Positions 8,072 to 15,525 of a stretch of 64,000 nt of DNA are shown here, piece after piece. The position numbers and the translations under genes were made by a program. The DNA comes from PALSA-612 sp963742925 (GTDB lineage Bacteria; Actinomycetota; Thermoleophilia; Gaiellales; Gaiellaceae), in contig CAVUNV010000003.1 in NCBI GenBank assembly GCA_963742925.1, positions 80,001 through 144,000 of the forward strand, given 5' to 3'. The notes beneath the pieces were generated by a model. The model saw only the letters and a program-made list of their open reading frames with translations, was not told where the DNA came from and searched no databases. Numbering within the stretch: position 1 is the first letter of the stretch; each line of letters begins with the position of its first letter.

Positions 8072-9538
8072 TTTCCGAGGAAGGGCATTCTCGTCCGTAT
8101 GCCCGCGTCGCTGAAGCGGGCGCTCGTGCGTGAGACCGCCCGCAGAGGCACGAGCCTGAACGAGGTCGCCGTAGGGATCCTCGCCGAGGCCTACGGCGTC
8201 CCGTATTCGCCGAGCGGCCGCAGAAGCCCGCTGCCCGGCGCCAGCCCCGTGGTGCTCCTCCGTGTCCCCGCCGAGCTCAAGCACGAGCTGGAGATGCAGG
8301 CGCGCCGAGCGCAGTCGAATGTCAACGACGTCATCCTGCGCGCGCTGGCGGACGCGCTCGACGTCCCGCTCCCCCATCGCAGAAAGGAAACCATGGCATC
8401 CACGAACGGATCACAGAACGGCCGCGGCCGCTCGGGCGACAAGGTTCGCGTCGCACTGATCGGCGTCGGCAATTGCGCCAACTCGCTCGTCCAGGGCGTG
8501 CACTTCTACAAGGACGCCGATCCGGCCGAGTTCGTCCCCGGCCTCATGCACGTCGACCTGGGCGGCTACCACGTCCGCGACATCGAGTTCACGGCCGCGT
8601 TCGACGTCACGGCCGACAAGGTCGGCAAGGATCTCGCCGACGCGATCTGGGCTCATCCCAACGACACGTACAGGTTCGCCGACGTGCCGAAGACGGGGAT
8701 CGAAGTCTCGCGCGGCATGACGCACGACGGCATCGGCAAGTACCTGTCCGAGGTCGTGACGAAGGCGCCCGGCGAGACCGACGACGTGGTCGGCATCCTC
8801 CAGGAGACCGGGACCGACGTCGTCGTCAACTTCCTCCCGGTCGGCTCCGAGGAGGCGACCAAGTGGTACGCCGAGCAGATCATCGCCGCCGGGTGCGCGA
8901 TGGTGAACTGCATGCCGGTCTTCCTCGCCCGCGAGACCTACTGGCAGCGGCGGTTCAAGGAGGGCGGAGTGCCGATCATCGGCGACGACATCAAGTCGCA
9001 GGTCGGCGCCACGATCACGCACCGCGTGCTCACGACCCTGTTCCGGGACCGCGGCGTCCATCTCGACAAGACGATGCAGCTGAACGTCGGCGGCAACTCC
9101 GACTTCCTGAACATGCTGGAGCGCGAGCGCCTCGAGTCCAAGAAGATCTCGAAGACGAACGCGGTCACGTCGATGCTCGACTACGACCTCGGTGCCGGCA
9201 ACGTGCACGTCGGCCCGTCCGACTACGTGCCGTGGCTGACCGACCGCAAGTGGGCCTACATCCGCATGGAGGGCACAACCTTCGGCAACGTGCCGCTGAA
9301 CGTCGAGCTCAAGCTCGAGGTCTGGGACTCGCCGAACTCGGCCGGGATCGTGATCGACGCGGTGCGGATGGCGAAGCTCGCGATGAACAACGGCGTCGCG
9401 GGCGCGCTCGAGGCGCCGAGCTCCTACCTGATGAAGTCGCCGCCGAAGCAGATCCGCGACGACGACGCGCGCGAGCTGACGGAGCGCTTCATCAAGGACA
9501 ACCGGCGCACGAAGACGAAGACGGCCGCCAAGGCCTGA
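8057..9538 (+). CDS. ino1: Fusion of two ribbon-helix-helix DNA-binding units with inositol-1-phosphate synthase
   Basis: One uninterrupted frame encodes two Arc/CopG-like RHH units (ILVRMPASLKRALVRE... and VLLRVPAELKHELEMQ...) followed from residue 113 by a full-length, 381-residue Ino1. Ino1 features are GVGNCANSLVQG (NAD-binding loop), NCMPVFLA, DDIKSQVGATITHR and LNVGGNSDFLNM. Ino1 makes inositol 1-phosphate from glucose 6-phosphate. The start is unsettled. TTG 8057 lies inside the palindrome. ATT 8087 has GAGG six bases upstream and keeps the first RHH strand. ATG 8099 would remove that strand. An internal ATG at 8393, preceded by AGAAAGGA, could also give stand-alone Ino1, so two products are possible. 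Confidence 0.85.
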   Translation: MTASTFPRKGILVRMPASLKRALVRETARRGTSLNEVAVGILAEAYGVPYSPSGRRSPLPGASPVVLLRVPAELKHELEMQARRAQSNVNDVILRALADALDVPLPHRRKETMASTNGSQNGRGRSGDKVRVALIGVGNCANSLVQGVHFYKDADPAEFVPGLMHVDLGGYHVRDIEFTAAFDVTADKVGKDLADAIWAHPNDTYRFADVPKTGIEVSRGMTHDGIGKYLSEVVTKAPGETDDVVGILQETGTDVVVNFLPVGSEEATKWYAEQIIAAGCAMVNCMPVFLARETYWQRRFKEGGVPIIGDDIKSQVGATITHRVLTTLFRDRGVHLDKTMQLNVGGNSDFLNMLERERLESKKISKTNAVTSMLDYDLGAGNVHVGPSDYVPWLTDRKWAYIRMEGTTFGNVPLNVELKLEVWDSPNSAGIVIDAVRMAKLAMNNGVAGALEAPSSYLMKSPPKQIRDDDARELTERFIKDNRRTKTKTAAKA

Positions 9539-9563
9539 GCACCGCGAGCCGTACGGGATATGA

Positions 9564-9591
9564 GAACGGGCCTGCTTCGGCAGGCCCGTTC
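9564..9591 (+). terminator. Intrinsic terminator hairpin after ino1
   Basis: A perfect 12-bp stem, GAACGGGCCTGC / GCAGGCCCGTTC, closed by a TTCG tetraloop, 25 bases after the ino1 stop. There is no T-run, as is common in high-GC actinobacteria. It shares its GGGCCTGC/GCAGGCCC core with the hairpin at 19367-19395. Confidence 0.8.
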
Positions 9592-9603
9592 TATGCTGGT
9601 GTC

Positions 9604-11289
9604 GTGAAGCTCCGCATCTGCCTCGTCACGCCGTTCTCGTGGTCGCAGCCGCACGAGGTCAACGAGCACGTCGACGCCGTGGCACGAGAGCTGCGCCGGC
9701 TCGGGCACACGGTCACCGTGCTGGCGCCGTCGAACCGGGCGGTCGATCTCCGCGAGGGCCGAAAGGCGCTGCAGCGGGAGCTGCTGCCCGACGTGGTGGC
9801 CCTCGGGCCGGCGCTGCCGATCTCGCGGCGGAGCGCCATGGGCGTGCCCGTCGGGTCACGTGCGAACCTGGCGCTTGCGCTCTCCGTCGGGAACTTCGAC
9901 GTCGTGCACGGGTTCGAGCCCGGCCTTCCCAGCCTCTCCTACCTGGCGCTGCGGGAGGCGGCGGCGCTGTCCGTGGCAACGTTCTTCTCGCCCGACCGGC
10001 TCGCCTATCCGCTCGGCAAGGCCCAGCGTGACCGGCTGCTCGCCCGCGTCGACGCCCTGATCGCCACGACGCCGGAGGTCGCAGAAGCGGCGAAGCTCCG
10101 CTTCCCGGGCGACTTCCGGATTCTCTCCCGAGGCGTCGACACGAGCCTGTTCCGGCCGGCGGCGAAGGAGCGGCGGATCGTGCTGGAGTGGGACCCGACC
10201 GAGCGGCCGACCGCCCGTGCCGCCATCCGCGCGCTCGACGACCTGCCGGGTTGGGAGCTGATCCTGCTCCGGACGCGTCCGCTCTCGGGCCATCCGACGA
10301 TCCCGCGACGGCTGCGCGAGCGCGTCCGCGTCCGAACGGCCCGCGACCCCGCGGCGAGGGCGGCCGTCCTCGACTCCGCGTCGGTGTTCGTGCCGGCTGC
10401 AGACGGCAGCCCGGGCCTCCGGCTCGAGGCCGTCGCCTCGGGCGCGATCGTTTCCGCCCCCGGTGAGCTGGCAGCGGCGGCCGCCTCTCCGTCCGAGCCG
10501 GAAGCGGCGAGCGTCCAGAGCTACGCGGAGGTCGCCGGCGAGCTCGACCGCCTCTACCGTCGTCTCGGGGGCCGTAGACGATCCGGCTCCGCCGAGCCGG
10601 CGCTGTACGACCGCGACTGGATCCTCTGCGACCTGCACATGCACACGTCCTGGTCCCACGACTGCTCGGTCGAGGTCGACGAGCTCCTCGACTACGCCGA
10701 GGAGCAGGGGCTCGGCGCCATCGCCGTCACCGACCACAACACGTTCGGCGGGGCGCTCGAGGCGGTCGAGAAGGCGCGCGGTCGCAACCTCGTCGTCATC
10801 CCCGGCGAGGAGATCAAGACGGACGGCCAGGGCGAGGTGATCGGGCTCTTCCTGTCCGAGGAGATCCCCCGCGGGATGCCGTTCGACGACACGCTGGCCG
10901 CGATCAGAGCGCAGGGTGGTCTCGTCTACCTCCCCCACCCCTTCGACCGCCGGCACGCGATCCCGGATCCGGCGACGCTGCACCGGCATCTGTCCGAGAT
11001 CGACGTGTTCGAGGTCTACAACGCGCGCCTCCTGTTCGAGACCTACAACGACGAGGCGCTCCGCTTCGCCCGCAAGTACAACCTGACGATGGGGGCCGGC
11101 TCCGACGCGCACGTGCTCCCGGGCATCGGCACCGGCGCGATGAGCATGCGCGCCTTCCGCAACGCGGAGGAGTTCATGATCAGCCTCCACAGCGCCCAGG
11201 TTCTGCGGCGCCCGAAGTCCCTCGCCTACCTCCAGACACTGAAGTGGGCCGCGCAGGTCAAGGCGCATCGACGTTCGTCGCTGCGCTAG
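9604..11289 (+). CDS. GT4 glycosyltransferase fused to a C-terminal PHP phosphoesterase domain
   Basis: 561 residues from a GTG. Residues 1 to about 320 resemble GT-B family 4 enzymes: LRICLVTPFSWSQPHEVNEH with the acceptor-side His region, VDALIATTPEVAEAA, SRGVDTSLFRP, then a degraded nucleotide-sugar half (GSPGLRLEAVASGA). From about residue 338 a PHP metal phosphoesterase domain begins (CDLHMHTSWSHDCS; VTDHNTFGG; IPGEEIKT; YLPHPFDRRH; GAGSDAHVLPGIG), with the metal-ligand His and Asp positions intact. Beside Ino1 and a CDP-alcohol transferase it may glycosylate an inositol lipid or inositol phosphate and hydrolyse a phosphoester in the same pathway. That job is inferred. PimA or MshA orthology is not supported by the sequence alone. 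Confidence 0.82.
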   Translation: MKLRICLVTPFSWSQPHEVNEHVDAVARELRRLGHTVTVLAPSNRAVDLREGRKALQRELLPDVVALGPALPISRRSAMGVPVGSRANLALALSVGNFDVVHGFEPGLPSLSYLALREAAALSVATFFSPDRLAYPLGKAQRDRLLARVDALIATTPEVAEAAKLRFPGDFRILSRGVDTSLFRPAAKERRIVLEWDPTERPTARAAIRALDDLPGWELILLRTRPLSGHPTIPRRLRERVRVRTARDPAARAAVLDSASVFVPAADGSPGLRLEAVASGAIVSAPGELAAAAASPSEPEAASVQSYAEVAGELDRLYRRLGGRRRSGSAEPALYDRDWILCDLHMHTSWSHDCSVEVDELLDYAEEQGLGAIAVTDHNTFGGALEAVEKARGRNLVVIPGEEIKTDGQGEVIGLFLSEEIPRGMPFDDTLAAIRAQGGLVYLPHPFDRRHAIPDPATLHRHLSEIDVFEVYNARLLFETYNDEALRFARKYNLTMGAGSDAHVLPGIGTGAMSMRAFRNAEEFMISLHSAQVLRRPKSLAYLQTLKWAAQVKAHRRSSLR

Positions 11290-11331
11290 GAAGCATGAGG
11301 AAGGCCGTCAGCGGCGAACAAGGAACGAGCT

Positions 11332-11979
11332 TTGACGCCAGCGGATCAGCATGAATTCTTGTCAGCCCCTCTAGAGAAATCGGCGCGAAGCGACGATTTG
11401 TCCAAGGACGAGATCTACGAGAGGTACCTGCACAAGGCGATCTCCGAGACCAACGATCTCGGTGACGAGATCGCCCGTGCTGCCGGCGAGCGCGCCGCGA
11501 CGGTGCTCGGATCGGGGCATCCGCTCGCCGACGTGCTGCTGCTCAAGTACTCGCCGCAGGAGTCCGAGTTCCTCGAGGGCGTCGCCTTCTACGGCCGGGC
11601 CGGGCAGGCGATCCTGAAGTCGCTGCAGCGGCTGCGTGTCGACCCGATGGCCGTCTACGGCACGAACTGCCTCAAGTTCGCGGGCGCCGAGCCAGACGCC
11701 CGCGCCCGGGAGTGGCTCACGCGTGAGCTCCACATCGTGCAGCCGAAGCTCGTCGTCGTCATGGGCGAGCACGCGCTCGAGTTCCTGAACCTGATCGAGT
11801 TTCCGCTCTCGCAGCCGGTCGAGGCGGCGGCCGGTGAGATCCAGCGCTTCACCCCCACGGTGGAGGCGCTCTACGTGCCCGACGTCGACGCCTCGCTCGA
11901 CGAGCAATCCGCGAAGACGCGCTTCTGGAACGCCTTCAAGTCGCTCGGCGACTGGTGGGCGGCGCTGCCGCCGTATTGA
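11332..11979 (+). CDS. Divergent uracil-DNA glycosylase superfamily protein
   Basis: 215 residues from a TTG start preceded by AAGGAACG. The fold-defining stretch VLGSGHPLADVLLL ... GVAFYGRAGQAILKSL ... VYGTNCLKF ... PKLVVVMGEHALEFLN matches the order of elements in family 4/5 UDG proteins. The catalytic signatures are altered. GEAPG is replaced by LKYSPQE, the HPS motif near the end reads PDVDAS, and the four cluster cysteines are absent. It may bind DNA or nucleotides without glycosylase activity, or use a different base. It overlaps the next gene by four bases (TTGA). Confidence 0.65.
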   Translation: MTPADQHEFLSAPLEKSARSDDLSKDEIYERYLHKAISETNDLGDEIARAAGERAATVLGSGHPLADVLLLKYSPQESEFLEGVAFYGRAGQAILKSLQRLRVDPMAVYGTNCLKFAGAEPDARAREWLTRELHIVQPKLVVVMGEHALEFLNLIEFPLSQPVEAAAGEIQRFTPTVEALYVPDVDASLDEQSAKTRFWNAFKSLGDWWAALPPY

Positions 11980-12719
11980 GCCCGGCGCGGCGTGGGGCGA
12001 TCGCCGCTGCGCTGGCAGTCGTGGTCGGTTCGTACTACGCCTGGTCGGACTCGCTCTGGAACGCCTCGACCTGGTGGGACGTCGCCTGGGTCTCGCTGGT
12101 GCTCGTCCCGGCCGTCTTCGGGTTCGTCTACCTGGCGCTGCCGCTGCGCACACGGCGCGAGATTCTCCCGATCGGGCTCGCCCTCATCCTCGTCACCTGG
12201 GGGCTCGAGGAGGCGAACCTGCACGCGCTCGCGGACTTCTCCAAGCTCGGTGCGGCGACCCTGCTCGGCTTCTGGTTCATGACGTTGTTCGAGACGCTCG
12301 GGCTCGTCGTCTTCGTGGCGCTGCTGATTCCGTGGATCGACGCCTACTCGGTCTGGCGCGGGCCGACCTCGAACATCGTCTCGAAGCACCAGCACATCTT
12401 CACCTCGCTGTCGTTTGCGCTGCCGATCCCCGGCGAGCACGACGCCGCGCGGCTCGGGCCGCCCGACCTGCTCTTCTTCGCGCTCTTCCTCGCGGCGGCA
12501 GACCGCTTCCGGCTCCGCGTCTTCTGGACGTGGCTCGCGCTCTCGCTCTCGTTCGGCGTCACGTTGGCGATCGCGGTCGGCGCCGACCTCAGCGGCCTGC
12601 CGGCGCTGCCCGGGCTGTCGATCGCCTTCCTGGGCGTGAACGCCGACCTGCTCTGGCCGACGATACGCCGGGGCTGGGCCGCCGTCGCGGGCGGTAGCGC
12701 CTCCGCTGAGCAGCCGTGA
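11976..12719 (+). CDS. Polytopic membrane protein resembling presenilin-type aspartyl proteases
   Basis: About 247 residues with seven or eight hydrophobic helices. TTG 11976 overlaps the upstream stop; GTG 11955 is an alternative. Three elements match the presenilin/signal-peptide-peptidase layout in order. An Asp in a hydrophobic helix is followed by a basic loop (PWIDAYSVWRG, D122). A second Asp starts the next helix (LGPPDLLFFALF, D164, in the position of the GxGD motif). A PALP sequence lies in the last helices (residues 209-212). The middle Gly of GxGD is replaced by Pro, so activity is uncertain. No closer family was recognised. It sits between the UDG-like gene and another membrane-protein gene. 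Confidence 0.6.
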   Translation: MSPARRGAIAAALAVVVGSYYAWSDSLWNASTWWDVAWVSLVLVPAVFGFVYLALPLRTRREILPIGLALILVTWGLEEANLHALADFSKLGAATLLGFWFMTLFETLGLVVFVALLIPWIDAYSVWRGPTSNIVSKHQHIFTSLSFALPIPGEHDAARLGPPDLLFFALFLAAADRFRLRVFWTWLALSLSFGVTLAIAVGADLSGLPALPGLSIAFLGVNADLLWPTIRRGWAAVAGGSASAEQP

Positions 12720-12845
12720 CGCGATGCGCGGCGAGTCGCGTGTCCTCGGGCGAGACCCCTCCGCCAGCGGAGCAGCCGGCTGAGCGGTGGTACTCGGGCC
12801 GCTGAGGGGATCCTGCATCGGACCGAATCCGTCGACTCGCTGCTC

Positions 12846-14054
12846 GTGCAGGCCGGCGCGATCGGGCTCGCCGCCTACTCCTACGCGTCGCTTCCGGACC
12901 GGCTCGTCTCCGTCCACTCGAACACGTTCACGGCCTTGCGCTGGACCGCACCCGTGCTCTGGGGGCTGTTCCTCGTCTCGATCCTGATCGTGCTGCCGCC
13001 GGCCCGCTTCGAGCCGCTGATCAACCCGCTGGCCGCAAACCCGGTCTGGCGGCGGGCGGCCGCTGTCCTGATCTGGATGTTCGGCCTGGCACAGCTCTGG
13101 GTGATCAGCCTGCTCGTCCACTTCCTGCTCCACAACAAGGTCACGCACAACGGCACCGAACTGATCCACATCGCCGCGCGGATCGAGGGGACGACGATCG
13201 TGATCACGGCGTTCGTCTTCTGGCTGATGGACTCGGGCGGGCCGATCATGCGCCAACGCGGCATCCCGCCCGACACCGACTTTCTCTGGCCCCAGCTCGA
13301 GAACCCCCAGTTCGGGCCGACGAACTGGCGGCCGGACTTCCTCGACTACCTCTACATCTCGTTCACGAACGCGATCGCCTTCAGCCCCACCGACGTGATG
13401 CCGCTCAGGGCCAGGATGAAGATGGTGATGATGGTCGAGGCGGGCGCCAGCGTGGTCACGCTCATCCTCGTCGCGGCACGCGCCGTCAACATCCTCAACG
13501 TGTATCACGGGGGAAACGGCCGGTTTCCCCGTGGCCCTTCCCTTCGCAGCGCGACCCTCTTCCCCACGTACGGCGACTCACGGAGTGACGCCCTCTGGCT
13601 AGGGACGCGTCAGAAGTGCCACCGCTTCGACGTGCGGGGTGTGCGGGAACATGTCCACCGGGCGGACGCGCTCGAGGCTGTAGCCCCATTCGGTCGTGAG
13701 CTCCTTGACGTTTCCGGCCAGCGTCGTCGGGTTGCACGAGACGTAGACGATCCGTTGCGGCGCCAGCCGGCCGAGGTGGCGAACCGCGCGGCCGGAGAGG
13801 CCGGCGCGCGGCGGATCGACGACGACCACGTCGGGATCGCCCGCGCGCGCCTGCAGGTCCTCGAGCGAGCGCGCGACGTCTCCTGCGAAGAACGCGGCGT
13901 TCGCGATTCCGTTCAGCGCGGCGTTGTCGATCGCGTAGGCGACTGCCTCCTCCGAGAACTCGACGCCCCAGACGGTCAGGGCGTTGCGGGCCAGCGTCAG
14001 CGCGATCGTGCCGGTGCCGCAGTAGAGGTCGTAGACGGTCTCGCCGCCGGTTAG
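12846..14054 (+). CDS. Membrane protein with ion-channel-like C-terminal hairpin; stop codon apparently lost
   Basis: The conserved, membrane-type sequence covers residues 1 to about 220 (to about 13504). It has several helices, then YLYISFTNAIAFSPTD, which resembles the pore-loop/second-helix region of two-TM channels or DUF1345-like proteins, then VTLILVAARAVNIL, where such proteins usually end. The frame then runs on for 180 codons antisense to the rlmD-type gene, which is not credible protein. The expected stop is exactly where a hairpin begins at 13506, so a frameshift or lost stop is likely. The start is also weak: upstream codons look coding (GILHRTESVDSLL) but lack ATG, GTG or TTG. 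Confidence 0.55.
   Translation: MQAGAIGLAAYSYASLPDRLVSVHSNTFTALRWTAPVLWGLFLVSILIVLPPARFEPLINPLAANPVWRRAAAVLIWMFGLAQLWVISLLVHFLLHNKVTHNGTELIHIAARIEGTTIVITAFVFWLMDSGGPIMRQRGIPPDTDFLWPQLENPQFGPTNWRPDFLDYLYISFTNAIAFSPTDVMPLRARMKMVMMVEAGASVVTLILVAARAVNILNVYHGGNGRFPRGPSLRSATLFPTYGDSRSDALWLGTRQKCHRFDVRGVREHVHRADALEAVAPFGRELLDVSGQRRRVARDVDDPLRRQPAEVANRAAGEAGARRIDDDHVGIARARLQVLERARDVSCEERGVRDSVQRGVVDRVGDCLLRELDAPDGQGVAGQRQRDRAGAAVEVVDGLAAG
13506..13533. repeat. Hairpin repeat, copy 1 (terminator-like)
   Basis: CAC, then GGGGAAAC, GGCCG loop, GTTTCCCC, GTG, with one bulged G. It lies between convergent genes. A second copy sharing the core GGGAAAC-N5-GTTTCCC lies at 17350-17378, also between convergent genes. 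Likely a bidirectional terminator belonging to a small repeat family. Confidence 0.7.
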
Positions 14055-14966
14055 CTGCGCGTACTCGCCGGCGAGCGAGTACAGGCGCTCGGCCATCGAC
14101 GTGTTCGTCTGCAGGAAGGCGTTCGGGCTGACGCGGAAACGGAGGCCGCAGAGCTCCTCCTCGATCGCCTCCTCCCCGTACAGCAACGTGGTCGGCAGAT
14201 CGCGCGTCACCTCCGCGGGACGGTCGTTGACCGCCCAGTGGATCGAGCGAACCTCCGGGAAGCGCCGCAGCACGTCGACGAAGTGCTCCTCGTCCGGGAG
14301 CTTGCCCGGCGCCGTGACGAGCACGACGAGCGCCTGGCCGGTGTTCCGGCCCTCGCGCACGACGAGATGGCGCAGGAAGCCCTCGTGCGTCGCCTGGTCG
14401 TACGCCTGGAGCCGCTCCTCGCGGGCCCAGTCGCGCACCGCATTGCGGATCGCGTTCCCGAGGTCGGTCGTCAGCCAGCACTGCTCGATCGGAAGCACCT
14501 CGTCCCAGCGTCCGGCACGATGCAGCCCGGGAGCCGGGCCCTCGGGAGCCTGGGCGAACGAGTACTCGAGCTTGTTCCGGTAGTGGAAGGGCGAGTCGGC
14601 CGGCACGATCGGCTCGAGCGGCAGCTCGCCCAGGCCGCCGATCCGCTGCAGCGCGTCGCGCACCTGGTCCTCCTTCGCGGCGACCTGCGCCTCGTAGGCG
14701 AGATCCTGGAAGCGGCAGCCGCCGCAGGCGGGATAGTGGGCGCAGGGAGCGTCGACGCGCACCGGGCCCGGCTCGAGCACGTCGACGGTGAGCGCCTCGG
14801 CGTGATTTCGCTTCACCTTCGTCACGCGGGCGCGAACGAGGTCGCCCGGAAGGCCGCGGCGGACGAACAGCACGAACCCGTCCAGGCGTGCGACTCCGTT
14901 GCCGCCGTAGGCGAGCGAGTCGATGCGGAGCTCGAGCTCCTGGTCCAGGGCGACAGGGGCGGCCAC
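13599..14966 (-). CDS. RlmD/TrmA-family rRNA (uracil-5-)-methyltransferase
   Basis: 455 residues. The N-terminal TRAM domain (DSLAYGGNGVARLDGFVLFV, about residues 15-35) is followed by the 4Fe-4S ligand region CAHYPACGGCRFQ. The class I methyltransferase domain shows YDLYCGTGTIAL (SAM loop), VVVDPPRAGLSG and the catalytic YVSCNPTTLA, whose Cys attacks C6 of uracil. It methylates uracil at C5 in 23S rRNA by analogy with RlmD; the exact site cannot be told because the RlmCD, RlmD and TrmA branches are close. It is transcribed convergently with the upstream membrane protein. Confidence 0.9.
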   Translation of the reverse strand: MAAPVALDQELELRIDSLAYGGNGVARLDGFVLFVRRGLPGDLVRARVTKVKRNHAEALTVDVLEPGPVRVDAPCAHYPACGGCRFQDLAYEAQVAAKEDQVRDALQRIGGLGELPLEPIVPADSPFHYRNKLEYSFAQAPEGPAPGLHRAGRWDEVLPIEQCWLTTDLGNAIRNAVRDWAREERLQAYDQATHEGFLRHLVVREGRNTGQALVVLVTAPGKLPDEEHFVDVLRRFPEVRSIHWAVNDRPAEVTRDLPTTLLYGEEAIEEELCGLRFRVSPNAFLQTNTSMAERLYSLAGEYAQLTGGETVYDLYCGTGTIALTLARNALTVWGVEFSEEAVAYAIDNAALNGIANAAFFAGDVARSLEDLQARAGDPDVVVVDPPRAGLSGRAVRHLGRLAPQRIVYVSCNPTTLAGNVKELTTEWGYSLERVRPVDMFPHTPHVEAVALLTRP

Positions 14967-15109
14967 GATCCCAGCCTAGCCGCGGCTTCCGCTCGTCCCG
15001 TCGAGCCAGGTCCGAGGGACAGGCCCTAGGACGTGTCCGAAAGGGCTAATTGCACTGCTCAGAGGCTCGGGCAGGGTCCGTAGCGGCCATGGCCCGGGGA
15101 CGTGGCCCG

Positions 15110-15508
15110 TCAGGACAGGGTGGCGAGATAGACCTTACGGTCGCGCGGGCCGTCGAACTCGCAGAAGAAGATGCCCTGGTACGTGCCGAGGGCCAGCTCA
15201 CCGTCGCGGAGCGGAACCAGCACCTCGGGGCCGATCAGCGAGCCGCGCACGTGCGAGGGCGCGTTCGGGCCGTCCTGATCCTCGTGCCGCCATGTCCAGC
15301 CGTCGTCCACGATCTTCTGGAGCGCGTCCTCGAAGTCGTCGACGAGATCCGGGTCGATCCGCTCGTTGATCGTCACCCCCGCCGTCGTGTGCGGCACGTA
15401 GACGAGCGCCGCCGAAGCGCCGTTCGCACCCTCGAGGGCCTGCCGCACCTCCTCGGTGATCTCGACGAGCTGGGTACGCCGGTCTGTCCTGAGGCTGATC
15501 TCCCGCAC
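15110..15508 (-). CDS. YjbQ / UPF0047 family protein
   Basis: 132 residues, typical for the family. Hallmarks are LVYVPHTTAGVTINE (conserved His), DDGWTWRHEDQDGPNAPSHVRGSLIG and the C-terminal GTYQGIFFCEFDGPRDRKV. Members form compact trimers, and some have secondary thiamine-phosphate synthase activity in vivo, but the native role is unknown. It stands alone, divergent from the M3-like peptidase with 17 bases between starts. Confidence 0.9.
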   Translation of the reverse strand: MREISLRTDRRTQLVEITEEVRQALEGANGASAALVYVPHTTAGVTINERIDPDLVDDFEDALQKIVDDGWTWRHEDQDGPNAPSHVRGSLIGPEVLVPLRDGELALGTYQGIFFCEFDGPRDRKVYLATLS

Positions 15509-15525
15509 AGGGATATCCTACGCCG

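Noticed and set aside
9604..11289. MshA (mycothiol glycosyltransferase)
   Set aside because: Proximity to Ino1 is suggestive, but the sugar-nucleotide half is degraded, a PHP domain is attached, and no other mycothiol gene is present.
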